64,000 bases of DNA from Mesodorylaimus sp. YZB2_4 (taxonomy: Eukaryota > Nematoda > Enoplea > Dorylaimida > Dorylaimidae). The stretch is taken from contig JASANH010001236.1 of NCBI GenBank assembly GCA_030248295.1, forward strand, positions 1 through 64,000, in the 5' to 3' direction. Shown piece by piece: positions 19,299 through 30,051 of this stretch (position 1 is its first letter; every line of letters begins with the position of its first letter). The notes under the pieces are model-generated. The model was not told the DNA's origin, searched no databases, and saw nothing but the letters and a program-made list of their open reading frames with translations. The position numbers and the translations under genes were made by a program.

Positions 19299-20276
19299 TT
19301 AAAGATAATCAAGGTGTTCATTCCATTCACGAACAGCATTTTCTGGTAGATGGCTATCCCAGTCGTTCTTGGCTTTCCATAAGGACTGAAGAAAAATCTT
19401 GGCAGGGACGACTATGGGGGAGGCATATCCGAGAGGGTCGAAGATGGAGGCAATCGTCTGGAGAACAGTGCGCTTCGTGGCTGAATGAGAGGGCGAGCAA
19501 AAACCCTTGATACGAAGCTCATCAGTTTCAGTGTTCCAAACAAGACCAAGGACCTTAACTTCAGAGTTAGTGACGCGGTCGGGTCCAAGCAAAGCCTTCC
19601 TAAGATCAGAGGATGAGGTTGCCCATTCGCGAAGATTCATCGATGCGTCGTGGAATATTTGTTTTCCCTCGTGATAGAATTGATATGCTTCGTCTTCAGA
19701 GTCGGCACCAGAGATAACGTTATCGACATAAATATCCTCCAGCATGCGCTGGGACAGAGTCGTATTATATTTCTTGAGGTGATGCGCAACAGTAGCTGCC
19801 AAGAGAAATGGAGAGGTGATGATTCCGAAGGGTACTCGAGCGAATCGGAAGATTTGTAGATTGTTTTCTGTAGTTAACTTTGACGGGTTCTTGAGCCAGA
19901 GGAACCTAGTAACATCTCGATCTTCCTATTGCAGGCCGACTTGCAGAAAGGCCTTCTCAATATCTGCTACGATTCCAATAGGGTGAAGCTGAAAGCGAAT
20001 GCGAAGATGGACAATGTTGTCGAGTATGACTGGTCCGCGATACAGGCATTCGTTTAGGCTAAGATCAGACTTGCTAGTCTTGGCTGAGCCATCGTAGACG
20101 ATGCGAAGTTTTGTGGAGCGGCCCGGGGTGATGACGGCGTGGTGAGGAATATGGTGCTCCTTTGCCGCACATGCAGATTCTGGGACCTTCTCGATAATTC
20201 CTTTCTCGAGCTGATAATCGATTACTGCTTGATACTGACCAAAAACCTCTGGAGAAGAGCCATGACGCTTCAGCAT
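19299..20276 (-). pseudogene. BEL/Pao reverse transcriptase
   Basis: Begins with the upstream connection (QYQAVIDYQLEKGIIEKV) and HHAVI, KLRIVYDGSAK and LNECLYRGP. Motif A follows (IVADIEKAFLQVGL), then FLWLKNP, RVPFGIITSPFLLAATV, and motif C as YVDNVI in place of the usual YVDD. Next comes WNTETDELRI and the thumb region. A TAG at about 19925 (after AFLQVGLQ) interrupts an otherwise continuous frame. The YVDN change affects the second catalytic Asp, a further sign of inactivity or an unusual lineage feature. Confidence 0.85.
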
Positions 20277-20371
20277 CGAGTTAAGTCGGTGAAGAGACAG
20301 TTGATAGTTTTTGGAAGGTCATAGTCTGAATAAATCCAAGGCCGTTTCACGTAATAGCGATTGTTGGAAAA

Positions 20372-21307
20372 CTAAATGGTTTCTTTAAAATTCCGAAGGA
20401 CGAGTTCATCATTGCGATCTGTAGCCGCATCATTGATGCCAATTTGTTCGAGATCCCAGAATACAAAGGGATCAACTGCAGCGCAGGCGCAAGGATACAT
20501 CTCTAGAGATTGATGCTGATCGTTCTGATCCTGAGACGATGCCAATGTGAAGAGAATCGTGAAGTGAGAGACGATATTCGTGGATGCACTAATATCAACA
20601 AGAGATTCACCTGCTCCATTCAGCACCCACCCGAGACGAGAAGAAATGAGCGAAAGAGAGGGGTGGCCTGGTACTGGGACGCAGGATTCCGAGAAGATTT
20701 GATTCCAATATTCAGCGCCGATCAGAAGATCGATAGAGCGATTTTCGGGAGAGCTGGGAATCGAATCTGCGAGGTCGTGTTGCTCCAAGAATTGCGTGCC
20801 TTCAGGGGTGAGACGGATAAATGGTCGACTCGTTGAGTCAGTGATAGTGGGCACTACATAGGCGTAAACATAAATCGGAGGACCAGATTTTGTGCGAATA
20901 TGGAATGATACCATGCGAGCCTTAAAGGTACTTTGCAAACCTCCGAAAGCAGAAACCAAAATCTTTTCAGTTTGAACAGTACGAGCATTGATTTTCTTAG
21001 CGAACTCTGAGGAGACGTATGAACGCTGACTAGCGGAATCGAGTGCCGCATTTCCTTCAAAGGAGGCTGGAGAGGAGCCACAAGAAACGAACACTTTGGC
21101 TGAGAGCATGAACAAAGCCTTTGAAGAATTTTCCGTGATCATCGTCGTAGAGGGGACAGACTGAGAACCTGGTTTCTGTCCATGGCCAGGGCAGATTGAT
21201 CGATGGTGACGCTGTTTGCAGGTTGGACAGCTTCGGCTGCTTTTGCACTCGTCAACACGATGTCGATTTCCAAGGCAATTGAAACATAACTTCAACTCAG
21301 TTACACG
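20372..21307 (-). CDS. BEL/Pao zinc knuckles and aspartic protease
   Basis: Starts with the paired CCHC-type knuckle CFNCLGNRHRVDEC and CPTCKQRHHRSIC characteristic of BEL/Pao Gag ends. After a Ser/Thr linker come FEGNAALDSASQRSYVS (protease active site as LDSAS where LDSGS is usual), ILVSAFGG and IDLLIGAEYWNQ (flap and dimer region), then SRLGWVLNGAG. The region ends near IGINDAATDRND, the start of the pol linker. Protease would mature the polyprotein; the Gly-to-Ala change at the active site may reduce activity. Confidence 0.8.
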   Translation of the reverse strand, partial: RVTELKLCFNCLGNRHRVDECKSSRSCPTCKQRHHRSICPGHGQKPGSQSVPSTTMITENSSKALFMLSAKVFVSCGSSPASFEGNAALDSASQRSYVSSEFAKKINARTVQTEKILVSAFGGLQSTFKARMVSFHIRTKSGPPIYVYAYVVPTITDSTSRPFIRLTPEGTQFLEQHDLADSIPSSPENRSIDLLIGAEYWNQIFSESCVPVPGHPSLSLISSRLGWVLNGAGESLVDISASTNIVSHFTILFTLASSQDQNDQHQSLEMYPCACAAVDPFVFWDLEQIGINDAATDRNDELVLRNFKETI

Positions 21308-21576
21308 CTTTTACGTAAGTTAACGTCAGAATAAGTTGTGCAGTCACTAGCGCAGTGGCTTCCGTTGCAGAGCTGGCAGGTAATGGCTTTCGCTTTTGAG
21401 TGACGTAACGCTGAGTTGTGTACGGTTAACGTACTGGCAGTTGATTGACGTCGTAGATCACGTTTCACTGGCGACAGAGCCGACGGCGTTTCCCTAGCGG
21501 ATTCGTGTATGGATACTTAAGGATGCTCTTGGCGAGTCTGATATTGTTCAGTCATTTCTAGATTGACGATATGCTG

Positions 21577-22290
21577 TCAGAGACGATCCAGTAGAGAATC
21601 GACAGTGAACTGCTGATAGTCATTTCGTTTACGCAAGTGACTAAGAACCGATGAGGGGATGAGATTTTGGATCGTGACGAGCAGTAATGCGTCTTGGTTT
21701 AACTGTTGTCCAAGAGCGATTAACGAATTGCAGTGCGAGTTTAGACTGTCAAAAAACATGCGAAGTGAATGAGCATCTGTGCGAGGTGTAGCGAGTTTCT
21801 GAATGCTGTGATAGTGCTGCGTAACGATGATCTGATGATTTCCGAAACGTTCCCTTATCGTTCTTAAGGCCATCTCATAGTTATCGTTCGTGACCGCTAA
21901 ACCCTCGATCGCTCGCGCAGCAACGCTTCCCTCTGTCAAGCGGGTTTTTAGATAATGAAATTTGACAGCGTTTGGTAAATCGGCTCTATTGTGCACACAG
22001 GTCTCAAAGGCGTCTATGAATTCCCGGAATTTAGAAGGGGTCCCATCGAACGTGGGGGTTCGTAAACTGGCAACTTTACCTTAGCGATTTCTGGGGCCTC
22101 CAGAGCCGCGTCAGGACGAGCTGGATTCGCGATTCGGCGGCGCTCGTTTTCGATTTGGATTTCGTGCAGCTCTTGACGTCGCCGCTGTTCTTCTTCGTCC
22201 ATCGCCTGACGACGCTTTCGTTCTTCATCCTGAAGTCGCTCCTGTAGGGCTTGAAGGTAATGCTGCAGTTCGCCTGCCTGCCAAGTGGGA
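21577..22290 (-). pseudogene. BEL/Pao Gag (DUF1759-like)
   Basis: A coiled-coil N-terminal stretch (EERKRRQAMDEEEQRRRQE) precedes IAKVKLPVYEP. In a shifted frame come RADLPNAVKFHYLKTRL, RTIRERFGNHQIIV and LIPSSVLSHLRKRNDY, the Gag pattern of BEL/Pao elements. The frame change is near 22010. The N-terminal limit is the junction with Gypsy sequence near 22290. Confidence 0.75.
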
Positions 22291-23520
22291 CTCGTGTTCA
22301 TCAATCAATCTGCTAAAAATAATAATATCGTCAAGATAACACATGACGTATTGCCAAAGAAGACCACTCAACGCCAATTCCATGCATCGTTGAAATTCAG
22401 CAGGGGCATTGCAGAGACCAAACAGCATATTTGCATATTCCCAAAACCCAAAGGGGGTTATAAATGCTGTGTTCTCAGCCGTTGAAAGATCCAAGGGGAT
22501 CTGGCTGTAACCCGAAGTCATATCGAAAACAGAAAAGATGGTACTACCTCGCAATGTGTCCAACATTTCGTGAATGTTCGGGAGCGTATGCGCATCTTTC
22601 CGTGTCACAGCATTAACAGCTCGGAAATCGATGCACATTCTCCAATCGCCATTCTTCTTTTTGACCATAACAATCGGAGATACCCAAGAAGAACGGGATG
22701 GTCGAATTTAACCAAGGCGAAGCAATTTGCCAATTTCTTCTTTGACGATCGATTTTTGGCTTTCGATCAGGCGACGGGGTCGAGCCATAATGGGCTTAGC
22801 ATCGCCTGTATCGATTTTGTGCTTCGCTAGATGCGTACCTGCAATCTCGTATTTGTTTAGCGCAGAAACATCACAGTTTGAGGCTACCACTTTTCGAAGT
22901 TTCTCACGATCGGCTTCTGAAAGCTGATCGTGGCCAACATTGAGTCTACGCAAGAGCGTCTGTTGCCTATCAGGATCATTAGGGTCGATATAAACATCTT
23001 TCGGCCATGTCTTAGAATTATAATCCTGTAAATCACGAACAGTCGTGAAGGTGGGGTTGATGAGTTCTACCTCTGAATCAATAAGTAGCTGAGGCTGAAG
23101 GAACTTTGGCATGGGCCTTTCCTTAGGACCTATGTTAACAACGAAGTTGTACTCACCGATGTCATCGTACTGGACGAGATCGGGAACAACCCAAACTTTG
23201 CGCGGGCTTTCTCTTACGCGCAGAGCCAGGTTGCGATAAGTGTCGAGTCGGACCACTCGGAATGGATCGGGTTGAGATAATAAACCAACATACGTGTACT
23301 TCGGTAGTATTTGGGAATAACCAGCGAGGTTGATCATTGTGATTTTGACACAATTCTTTGATCGTGCGTTGACAGTACAGCGCGGGTTCATTACCCGAGA
23401 ATCGACGTGTACGGGTTCGATCACGAGATCAACATCCCTGTACGCTGGAGGTAGACGAACAGGCACTACAGCATAAGCATGCGCCTCTAATTGACTGACA
23501 AACGTGACGTGGTCCAACAA
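22225..23520 (-). pseudogene. Gypsy-type pol remnant (linker and reverse transcriptase)
   Basis: 22708-23520 holds the protease-RT linker (VVPVRLPPAYRDVDLVIEP, SEADREKLRKVV, HKIDTGDAKPI, RRLI..QKSIVKEEI). After a TAA at about 22706 the same frame gives RT: WVSPIVMVKKKNGDWRMCID, FSVFDMTSGYSQIPLD, FGLCNAPAEFQR and YLDDIII. The RT ends abruptly at DEHESHL, where BEL Gag begins. No gene is seen from 23521 to 24007. Confidence 0.85.
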
Positions 23521-24007
23521 CTTCAGCGCAGTCAGAACATGTTCAGTGTGTTTTTATATGTCTTAAATAGGGTGTGTAGTGTAAAGTAATAACCATGCGT
23601 CATACAATAACATACCAAGACTGATTTTAATAACTTAAAATTTCTGAACAAATAGAACAGTACCAAGCATTTGGGTCGGCGGCAGTGAGGCGACGGGACG
23701 ACATTTTTTAACATTGATGGACTAAGATCAGACAGTCACTTAAATACTTTAGAAAGAGTCGTCTTTGTCAGCTGATTGAATTTCAGTCATGAGGCAATAT
23801 GACTGTCTAGACACGCTGCTATAACACGTGTTACAGTACGCTGCCAGAAAACATGTTTGGACATGTCTACTGTATAGAAACATGTCACCCTGACTCATTT
23901 TTCGTGATGCCGACGAAAACGTGTTTGGGCATGTCTCTAAAATCACGTCAGAGCTGTTCCTGAAAGAATTTTAGTGGCTGCCTGATCTTTGTCAATTATT
24001 GTTGAAG

Positions 24008-24379
24008 ATGTCTCACGTCGAGTTTATGCGTGTATGCAAGTGTGGCTCCCCCTCGATTAGGGAACAGAAAGATCGAAATGGGCAAGTGGTCTCGGTTGCG
24101 TGCCATTCTCAATACTGCCGCCGTGTGATGGATCCGCAAAAGGTCAGGATGGTACTTTTGGTCAATGGGCTTCCAAAATATACGGACACGCATGAACGAT
24201 GCCCGTGTGGACGGACGACTACAGTAGACCTATGTGTCGAGGTATGCCCCACAATTATAGACACTTGCTTGTGTTGTGGGCGCCCTTATAAACCAGGAAG
24301 GCGCTATGCGGTTTGCAACTGCTGCATCAAATATGCAGCCTTGAACTGCGAAGATCCAAGCACCTGCGATAAACATTGA
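24008..24379 (+). CDS. Cys-rich zinc-ribbon-like Polinton protein, copy D
   Basis: 123 aa with about 20 Cys arranged as CKCG, CHSQYCRR, CPCGR, CLCCGRPY and CNCCIKYA. It ends with CEDPSTCDKH. The protein at 51185-51613 shares the central LTNGLPEYV / LVNGLPKYT, C.CGR, GI..CPCC.RPY / DTCLCCGRPY, C.CC and C..TC.KH pattern, so this is a genuine family found in two Polinton contexts of this window. Metal binding is inferred from the Cys spacing. No family is known to me. It sits head-to-head with a membrane protein pseudogene (24470-25160). Confidence 0.65.
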   Translation: MSHVEFMRVCKCGSPSIREQKDRNGQVVSVACHSQYCRRVMDPQKVRMVLLVNGLPKYTDTHERCPCGRTTTVDLCVEVCPTIIDTCLCCGRPYKPGRRYAVCNCCIKYAALNCEDPSTCDKH

Positions 24380-24469
24380 TCACATAAGCCTTGTGTCATG
24401 ACTTTATATGTGTATGCAATGTTGGCAATTTTTCTTATTCATAAAACCAAATGGAATAATTTTATTCGA

Positions 24470-25160
24470 TCTTAAGCATATTTAACATTACACGAAACAA
24501 GCTGGCAACTGTCTCAGCGGATGCAATGAAACAATTCATATCAGTAATCAAAACTATCTTAACTGGCTTCAGGGTGTACGAGTCAATTTCAAATAGGATG
24601 GCATGCTTGATATTATTGGCTTATAGGAAATAACGTAATTGGTCCAGGTTGTCGTGAGATAGTTGGAGTGTTTTATCACACGGCCAGAATGTTTGATGCT
24701 TGGCAAATTGGAGAACGCAACGTGTGTACGCTTCATATAAAATTAAAATTTCGTCAGACGTATACCAGTAACAGGGTTTTTCATCTTGAATCAACTCGTA
24801 AACATTTTGTTCATTATTGGAGCAAAAATGAGTTTCACTATTGACGTGTGTACAGTTTATAATTCCACGTTGCACAGTTGCATCTCGGTCATCGACTTTT
24901 TCAATCCGTAGGCAATCAGTTGCATTAAAAATTTCCGTATGAGTTAAATATTTTTCGAATATACGTAAAATATAGCCAGAATCATAAACACTGTTACTAT
25001 AATATCAGTTATTAATATCTTATCGAAATAATTCAATCTTTTTGGTCTTCGAACCCTAGCCAATAACTCTGTCATTTCGTGCAGGAATGGGTTACGGCCA
25101 GCCATCATGATCTGAAAAGGGGGAAATGAGGTTAGTTTATATACATTTATCGAAGTCATG
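24470..25160 (-). pseudogene. Type II membrane glycoprotein, broken duplicate of 30571-31269
   Basis: Nearly the same protein as at 30571-31269. The N-terminus (MAGRNPFLHEMTELLARV) and TM (IIVTVFMILAIF) are at 24944-25160, and the ectodomain (CYWYTSDEILILYEAYTRC, FWPCDKTLQLSHDN) is at 24621-24875. The parts are separated by a frameshift near 24880-24944. TAA replaces Ser after LRYFL (about 24621). The homologous block spans about 24455-25245 and 30560-31345, including non-coding flanks, so it is a DNA duplication of about 800 bp, and the other copy is the intact one. Confidence 0.85.
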
Positions 25161-25499
25161 ATAAGATATTAAATATTTGAATTCTACAGCATACGATGAC
25201 ATGTGAGTCTTCAGACTAAGACATAATTCCGAAATTCATCCCGACTTGTTGTCACTTCCAAACTGGCGCAACATAGCAGACATAACAGGCCCTTTATACG
25301 TGAAGGCGGGAAATTCAAAAAACCTCGCTGCGTCATAGAAGCGTCACTTAAGCAGGATTTGAATTTGACTTGTGTCAATCATGTAATCACATCTTTGATG
25401 GATGATACTGGGTCATAGGTATGGACAGTGAGTACCGCCGATATGGTCATTGGCTGGGTCAGTAATGACCCTTGAGCCTGGAATGGATGGTGGCTAAGG

Positions 25500-27413
25500 G
25501 TGGGCTGCTTGACCTAACCCACCCTGAGTGACTTGGGTGAGTGACGGTGACCTGCTCGCTGCTATACTACTAGCGTTTCGTCGTCTCTCTCCTGATGACC
25601 GCTCCATCCCCGATTTACGAACTGATTTCGGATGCCAAACGACCACCGACTGGGAAAGGGCGAATGTTTTGAATGACTCTTTCGCCAAAAATTTTAATTC
25701 TACCGACTATGAAACTTTCTCGCCCCCTCCAATCGGTGGCGATGATGGATTGGATTATTCAGTGACACCTCATTTTATCGAGCAGGAAATCTGTTGGCTC
25801 CAGAACAACATTGCGCCTGGAGATGACGGTCTAACGATCCCTATTTTGAAATGTATTGCACCTTCGATCGCACTAGCCCTGGCCATTCTCTTCAACCGCT
25901 TGATGGACAGTGGTCATTTTCCTGCCCCGTGAAAATGCGCAAAGGTGACCCAATATGGAAGCCGGGTGGAGATCGAAATTCGCCTTCGTCATACCGACCG
26001 ATCTCCTTATTGCCTATTCTATCAAAGATCCTTGAACGCCACGTCGACAAACTCTTCCGACTTTCCTCGAGCTTATCCAAGCAGCAACACGGTTTTTGGC
26101 CTCGTCGGGGTACCAATGGTGCGCTGATCGCCATGAGCCAAAAGATTCATGATTGGCTCCATGTCTACAAAGGTGGCTCTGTAGTGGGCGTGTATTTGGA
26201 TTTGAAAAAGGCCTTCGACCAAGTACCTCATTCCAAACTACTGCGCTCGCTACAAGATGATCACAACGTTCTGGCAGAACTAATACAGTGGCTTCATTCT
26301 TATCTGATGGATTGTACACAGCGAGTCGTGATCTTTGATTGTTCATTGATGATCACGCGAGTCCCGTCCGGTGTGCCACAAGGGTCGGTCTTAGGGCCTA
26401 CACTATTTATCGCTTTCATCGATCCTTTACTCAGACAATTCGCCGAACGATTCCCAAAATTCTTATTACAAGCGTATGCGGACGATCTGTGTTCACTTAT
26501 TCCATCACAACGGCTGGAAGATGTATCGAACTTGGCGCAACCCGCATTAGATTTTATCGATCAATGGATTGGATCGTCCGGCTTTGATTTTAACATTTCA
26601 AAAACGCAATGTATTTGTTATTCTTATCGACAACAATGGATTCCATTTCTGCCCAGTTTATTTTTACAAGGTCAGCAGCTTGTTTTTACCGATAGGATCA
26701 AGTATCTTGGAATCCTATTTTCGGCTAATATGCGCTTCTCTGAGCATATTGCAGCAACTAGCCGAAGCGCTATATCAATGATCGGGGCATTATCTCGGAA
26801 GCTCGGCCGCCATGTTCACCCATTGATCCTTCGGACTGTCTACGAGGCATGCGTCAGGGCGAAATTGGATTACAGTTCTTTTGCATGGGATCCCATCTTA
26901 ATTCCGGACATCAACGAGTTGGAGCATGCTCAACACATAGCAGTTCGTCATTGTCTGCGAGATTGGACCGTTGATTATGATGTAGGACTTGCGAAACTCG
27001 GGTGGAGTCGTCTTTTTAATCGTCGAAAGTGGTTGAAATCATAACAATTTTATAAATTTCATTTCGACCCCCACGACTACCCCGGCTCCTTCTCGCATTT
27101 GACCCATCATTATGCGACACGAAATTCAAAGCGGCATCAACTGGTTTTACAGACGGACACTCGACTAACCTACTCGCAAAATTTTTTTTCATCGACAGGA
27201 ATTTTATGGAACAACCTGAGCGAAGAGGTAGTTTTTTCTAAGTTGAGAATATTTCGTGGCAAGATTTTTGGTATGACTTTAGAGCTGTGATAGACGATTT
27301 TTGATTTTATTTTATTTTAATTTGTATTTTTGTTCATTGTCTTGATGTCTGGAGTCCATAGAGTGCGCAACAGCGTTTGGCAACCAGTAAAATTGAATTG
27401 AATTGAATTGAAT
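25500..27413 (+). mobile_element. Non-LTR retrotransposon (CR1/jockey-like LINE), 5' truncated
   Basis: The reverse transcriptase frame ends in a 3' UTR and an (AATTG)n tail at 27391-27413. ORF1 and endonuclease are absent, typical of 5'-truncated LINE insertions. It separates two groups of Polinton genes. Confidence 0.85.
25528..27290 (+). pseudogene. LINE reverse transcriptase
   Basis: 25528-25932 carries the connector before RT (DSFAKNF, APGDDGLTIPILK). After a frameshift at about 25925, 25930-27044 carries YRPISLLPILSKILE, SKQQHGFWPRRGT, the motif A region VYLDLKKAFDQVPH, SGVPQGSVLGPTLF, YADDL (catalytic), and IKYLGI. After a TAA at 27044 the frame continues to the typical C-terminal end (HYATRNSK, FFSSTGILWNNLSEE). 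Motifs and order match CR1/jockey-group LINEs. Two breaks make it inactive. Reverse transcription would occur at a nicked target site in intact elements. Confidence 0.9.
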
Positions 27414-27701
27414 ATGCATTGACACTTGTTGGACTGATGTAGACGGAGGCCATAGCTGAAACAACGATTCCATCTTCGAGCCACCATTCGCATGAGCGAT
27501 ACAAAGCGCCGTGAGCCTACGCTTTGTTGCTTAGAATTTTAATTCATTAATCTTTTAATCGATCAATGTTTTTTACGCGCGCTCGGTCAGCCTGTCTGGC
27601 GCCAGGGAATACTGTGACCGCCTCACTTGCACACGAGTAAAAGGGCTCAGCGTTGGCCTTGTCATACATATCGTTGACGATACCTAAACACTGACGTCAC
27701 G

Positions 27702-27980
27702 ATGGCTAACGAAATGAACACGAGGCCTGTGCTCGAGGACACTGTCACCATTTTTGGAAAAGAAATACCAAAGCGAGAAGGATTAGTTTACATTTTTCAA
27801 ATCACCATCCTGTTCATTGTCATTACAGCGTCGATCGTAAATGTGTCATTGAAAAATCAAGAAGGCAAAGAGTTGTGGATTTTTTTGTTGAGCAGCTCGA
27901 TCGGAATTATATTACCACAACCAAGTAGTCTTATTTCGATTCCAAAAGAATCCAAACAGCAGATACCTCAGAGAATATAA
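27702..27980 (+). CDS. Conserved two-TM Polinton protein, copy D
   Basis: 92 aa: IFGKEIPKREGLVYIFQ, a first TM (ITILFIVITASIVNV), a short loop (KNQEGKELWI), a second hydrophobic segment FLLSSSIGIILPQPS and a polar tail. The protein at 32974-33261 aligns throughout (HIFGRIVPKQEVLFF, IVTICSIANLSF, KLWIATLGTCIGFMIPAPS). I recall short membrane proteins ending in LWI.LLSS..G.ILP.P from other Polintons and adintovirus-like elements, but cannot verify it here. Probably a virion or host membrane protein. Confidence 0.7.
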   Translation: MANEMNTRPVLEDTVTIFGKEIPKREGLVYIFQITILFIVITASIVNVSLKNQEGKELWIFLLSSSIGIILPQPSSLISIPKESKQQIPQRI

Positions 27981-28189
27981 GATAACGCAAATATTTTATA
28001 ACTCGACAATTTATTGTTGGAGCTATATGCATGAAAGTTTATGCAACACTTTATCAGCATCGCCTTTAATTTTTAAAATGAACCAATAACCTACTGAATC
28101 AGTGCAGCAAATGTGTACATTCAATTAGTCTATAGCGAACAGACTACCAGTCAGAAAGATTTTCAATTTCTCACACACATCCATAAATG

Positions 28190-28852
28190 CAACCTCAAAA
28201 TCCAACCTAATTGGTATGATCTGACCGCAGCGAGGGGGGGGTGGGCAAAGATGATGAACACGAGACTGTTGTAACCGTGAGTGGCCATAATATTCATCCC
28301 TTTGAACCATACCCTACTTCCGGGCTTGATGGCCCAAGTGCCAAAACCCAACTTTTCGGCGTAAAAATTTGGTTGCTGACCTTAAATAATTTCTTCGATC
28401 GATTTCGGCTGCTTCGACTTGTCGTACAATTGCTTGACCACTACGGGATATTTTCCTTCGTTCGACCCAATCACAGCGGATATTTCGCCGCTCATCATTT
28501 GACCAATACGCGGGCGTTGTGCCAAAGTACGATTGTCCGAAATGCAGGCGAATTGATCGCGTTTCGAATTGATAAAATCGACGTACTTTTGGACGGGCGC
28601 AACCAAGAAGCCATTGGCCACCCTGGTCGACCTTTTGCTTTCGACGTCACGACGAAGACCTTTGTCGTTAACGTCTTTGCCAACTTCGTCCTTTAATAAT
28701 TCCATGTCATCGATTTTCTTGAAATATTGGTGCAAATCTAGGACTGAATATGAATCAGTTCGAGCCAACTTCGCGCCAGTATCGAAAGTGCTGATCAATA
28801 GGCGCCGTTTGGGGGTGACACTAGACAATTCGGGGGTCCTTGGACTGTTCAT
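28190..28852 (-). pseudogene. YqaJ-fold Polinton protein with missing motif Glu, copy D
   Basis: A long N-terminal extension (LHQYFKKIDDM, KYVDFINSKRDQFACI) precedes the conserved core: GEISAVIGS, KYPVVVKQLY, QPKSIEEII. A TAA and a 1-nt shift near 28382 follow, and then NFYAEKLGFGTW, WFKGMNIMAT and SLVFIIFAHP continue in the next frame. The VVVK replaces the E-x-K expected of the nuclease family. It is divergent from the integrase fragment at 29064, the same organisation as 832-1850, with TATAAA near 28915. Confidence 0.6.
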
Positions 28853-29063
28853 AATGAATGACTGTCAACTGACGGCCAACGCGATAAGACTGGCGCATCG
28901 ACCCAGGGTCACGGTTTATATGCTCGATAAGACGCTTGCGAGAATAAAGACGTTTGTGCCTTCATGCTTTAGGCCGACAAGACTTTGATACATTGATTTA
29001 TTAATGGTCCAGAACTTGAACTGATAGTAGCAACTTCGCTCGCTCACTTTCTTATTACGCCAC

Positions 29064-29713
29064 CATGAAAGCCGAGCGTGGGGTTGGTTTTTATTGCAAG
29101 ACTTGCGAGACCTTGCTGACGTCAAGAAAAAATACTCTCGTCACGTGGCCTCTCACATGACGTGTTGTGTATGTTTGCGCGTGAGAAGTCGCAATGGTCA
29201 TTGTTGCAATCCAGCTGCCGCCACGGGCGCTATTCAATGGTTGGCAGAAAGACCAAGTACTCGCCTATGTTCTTGGCTTGACTCCGGATACTGTACCTAA
29301 CCTGAGTCAAAAATTTGTCAAACGAACTAGGTTAGAAGAAATTCTGGAAGTATCGCTCAAAAAGACTGACAATGATTGACGACGCGCATAAACTCATGGC
29401 TCTGTACACCAAAGGCTCAGCGCCTACGGTTGCGTAGATAAGCTGTACAGCAGCGCCATCGACCACGGTCTGCGCGTGACAAGGCGGCAAGTCGAGCATT
29501 TTTTTTCCAGCTTTAACGCTTATACATTGACTTTCCCTAGACGTCGTCGATTCACCAGGGACAAAGTGATCGCTATCGCCCCAAACGATTTTCACCAAGC
29601 CGATCATATGGACGTTTCCGATTTGCGAGCAGACAATGACGACGTCAGCCACTTGCTCATTATTCGCGATCATTTCTCTGAACGACTGTGGGTCATACCC
29701 GTCAAGGATCATA
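29064..29713 (+). pseudogene. Polinton D integrase fragment, truncated at the AGTAGT repeat boundary
   Basis: ATG 29064 starts the zinc-finger part (FYCKTCETLLTS, then after a shift TCCVCLRVRS and LAYVLGLTPD), ending near 29379. The integrase ORF starts at about 29371 (MIDDAHKLMALYTK). After a further break it continues as LRVTRRQVEHFFSSFNAYTL, VIAIAPNDFHQADHMD and IIRDHFSERLWVIPVKDHK, stopping at 29718 within the inverted repeat. It covers only the first third of an integrase (no DDE second Asp or Glu). At least three frame breaks. Confidence 0.8.
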
Positions 29714-29993
29714 AGTAGTTATGTAGGGAGTCGCGCGCTCGCAGCTAGCTGCGGGCGAAGCCCCCCAGCTTATCATACCAGCTTATTATCACCTCTAAGC
29801 CACTGACCACTAGCCTTAAGCCAAGCCCCGCAGGGCCTTAATTAGCTTACCACCCTAATAATCGTCAGTCCTTTGAGACCCTTCTTATCACTGTGAGCCC
29901 CCTTATCAGTCATTAGCTGAACCTTATCAATATCTAGTCATTAGCTGAACCTTATCACTATCTAGTCATTAGCTGAACCACATCATCGACTAG
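29714..29993 (+). repeat. Left inverted repeat of the 2.1-kb module
   Basis: Pairs with 31569-31856 in inverse orientation. The inner part holds three direct copies of a TTAGCTGAACCTTATC + CTAGTCA unit; the outer part has palindromic AGCTAGCT and the GC-rich hairpin. Confidence 0.9.
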
Positions 29994-30051
29994 ATTCAAC
30001 AGTATACTGAAAATTAAAAGTTTGAACCAACGAGACCGTGTTTGGGTAGAA

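Larger units (their letters stand above)
17256..22290 (-). mobile_element. BEL/Pao retrotransposon, decayed, 5' end abutting a Gypsy remnant
   Basis: Gag, zinc knuckle, aspartic protease, reverse transcriptase, RNase H and integrase occur in order on the minus strand with several stops and frame changes. At about 22290 the sequence passes directly into a Gypsy pol fragment (FSRLIDEHESHL), so the BEL 5' LTR is missing. Confidence 0.9.
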
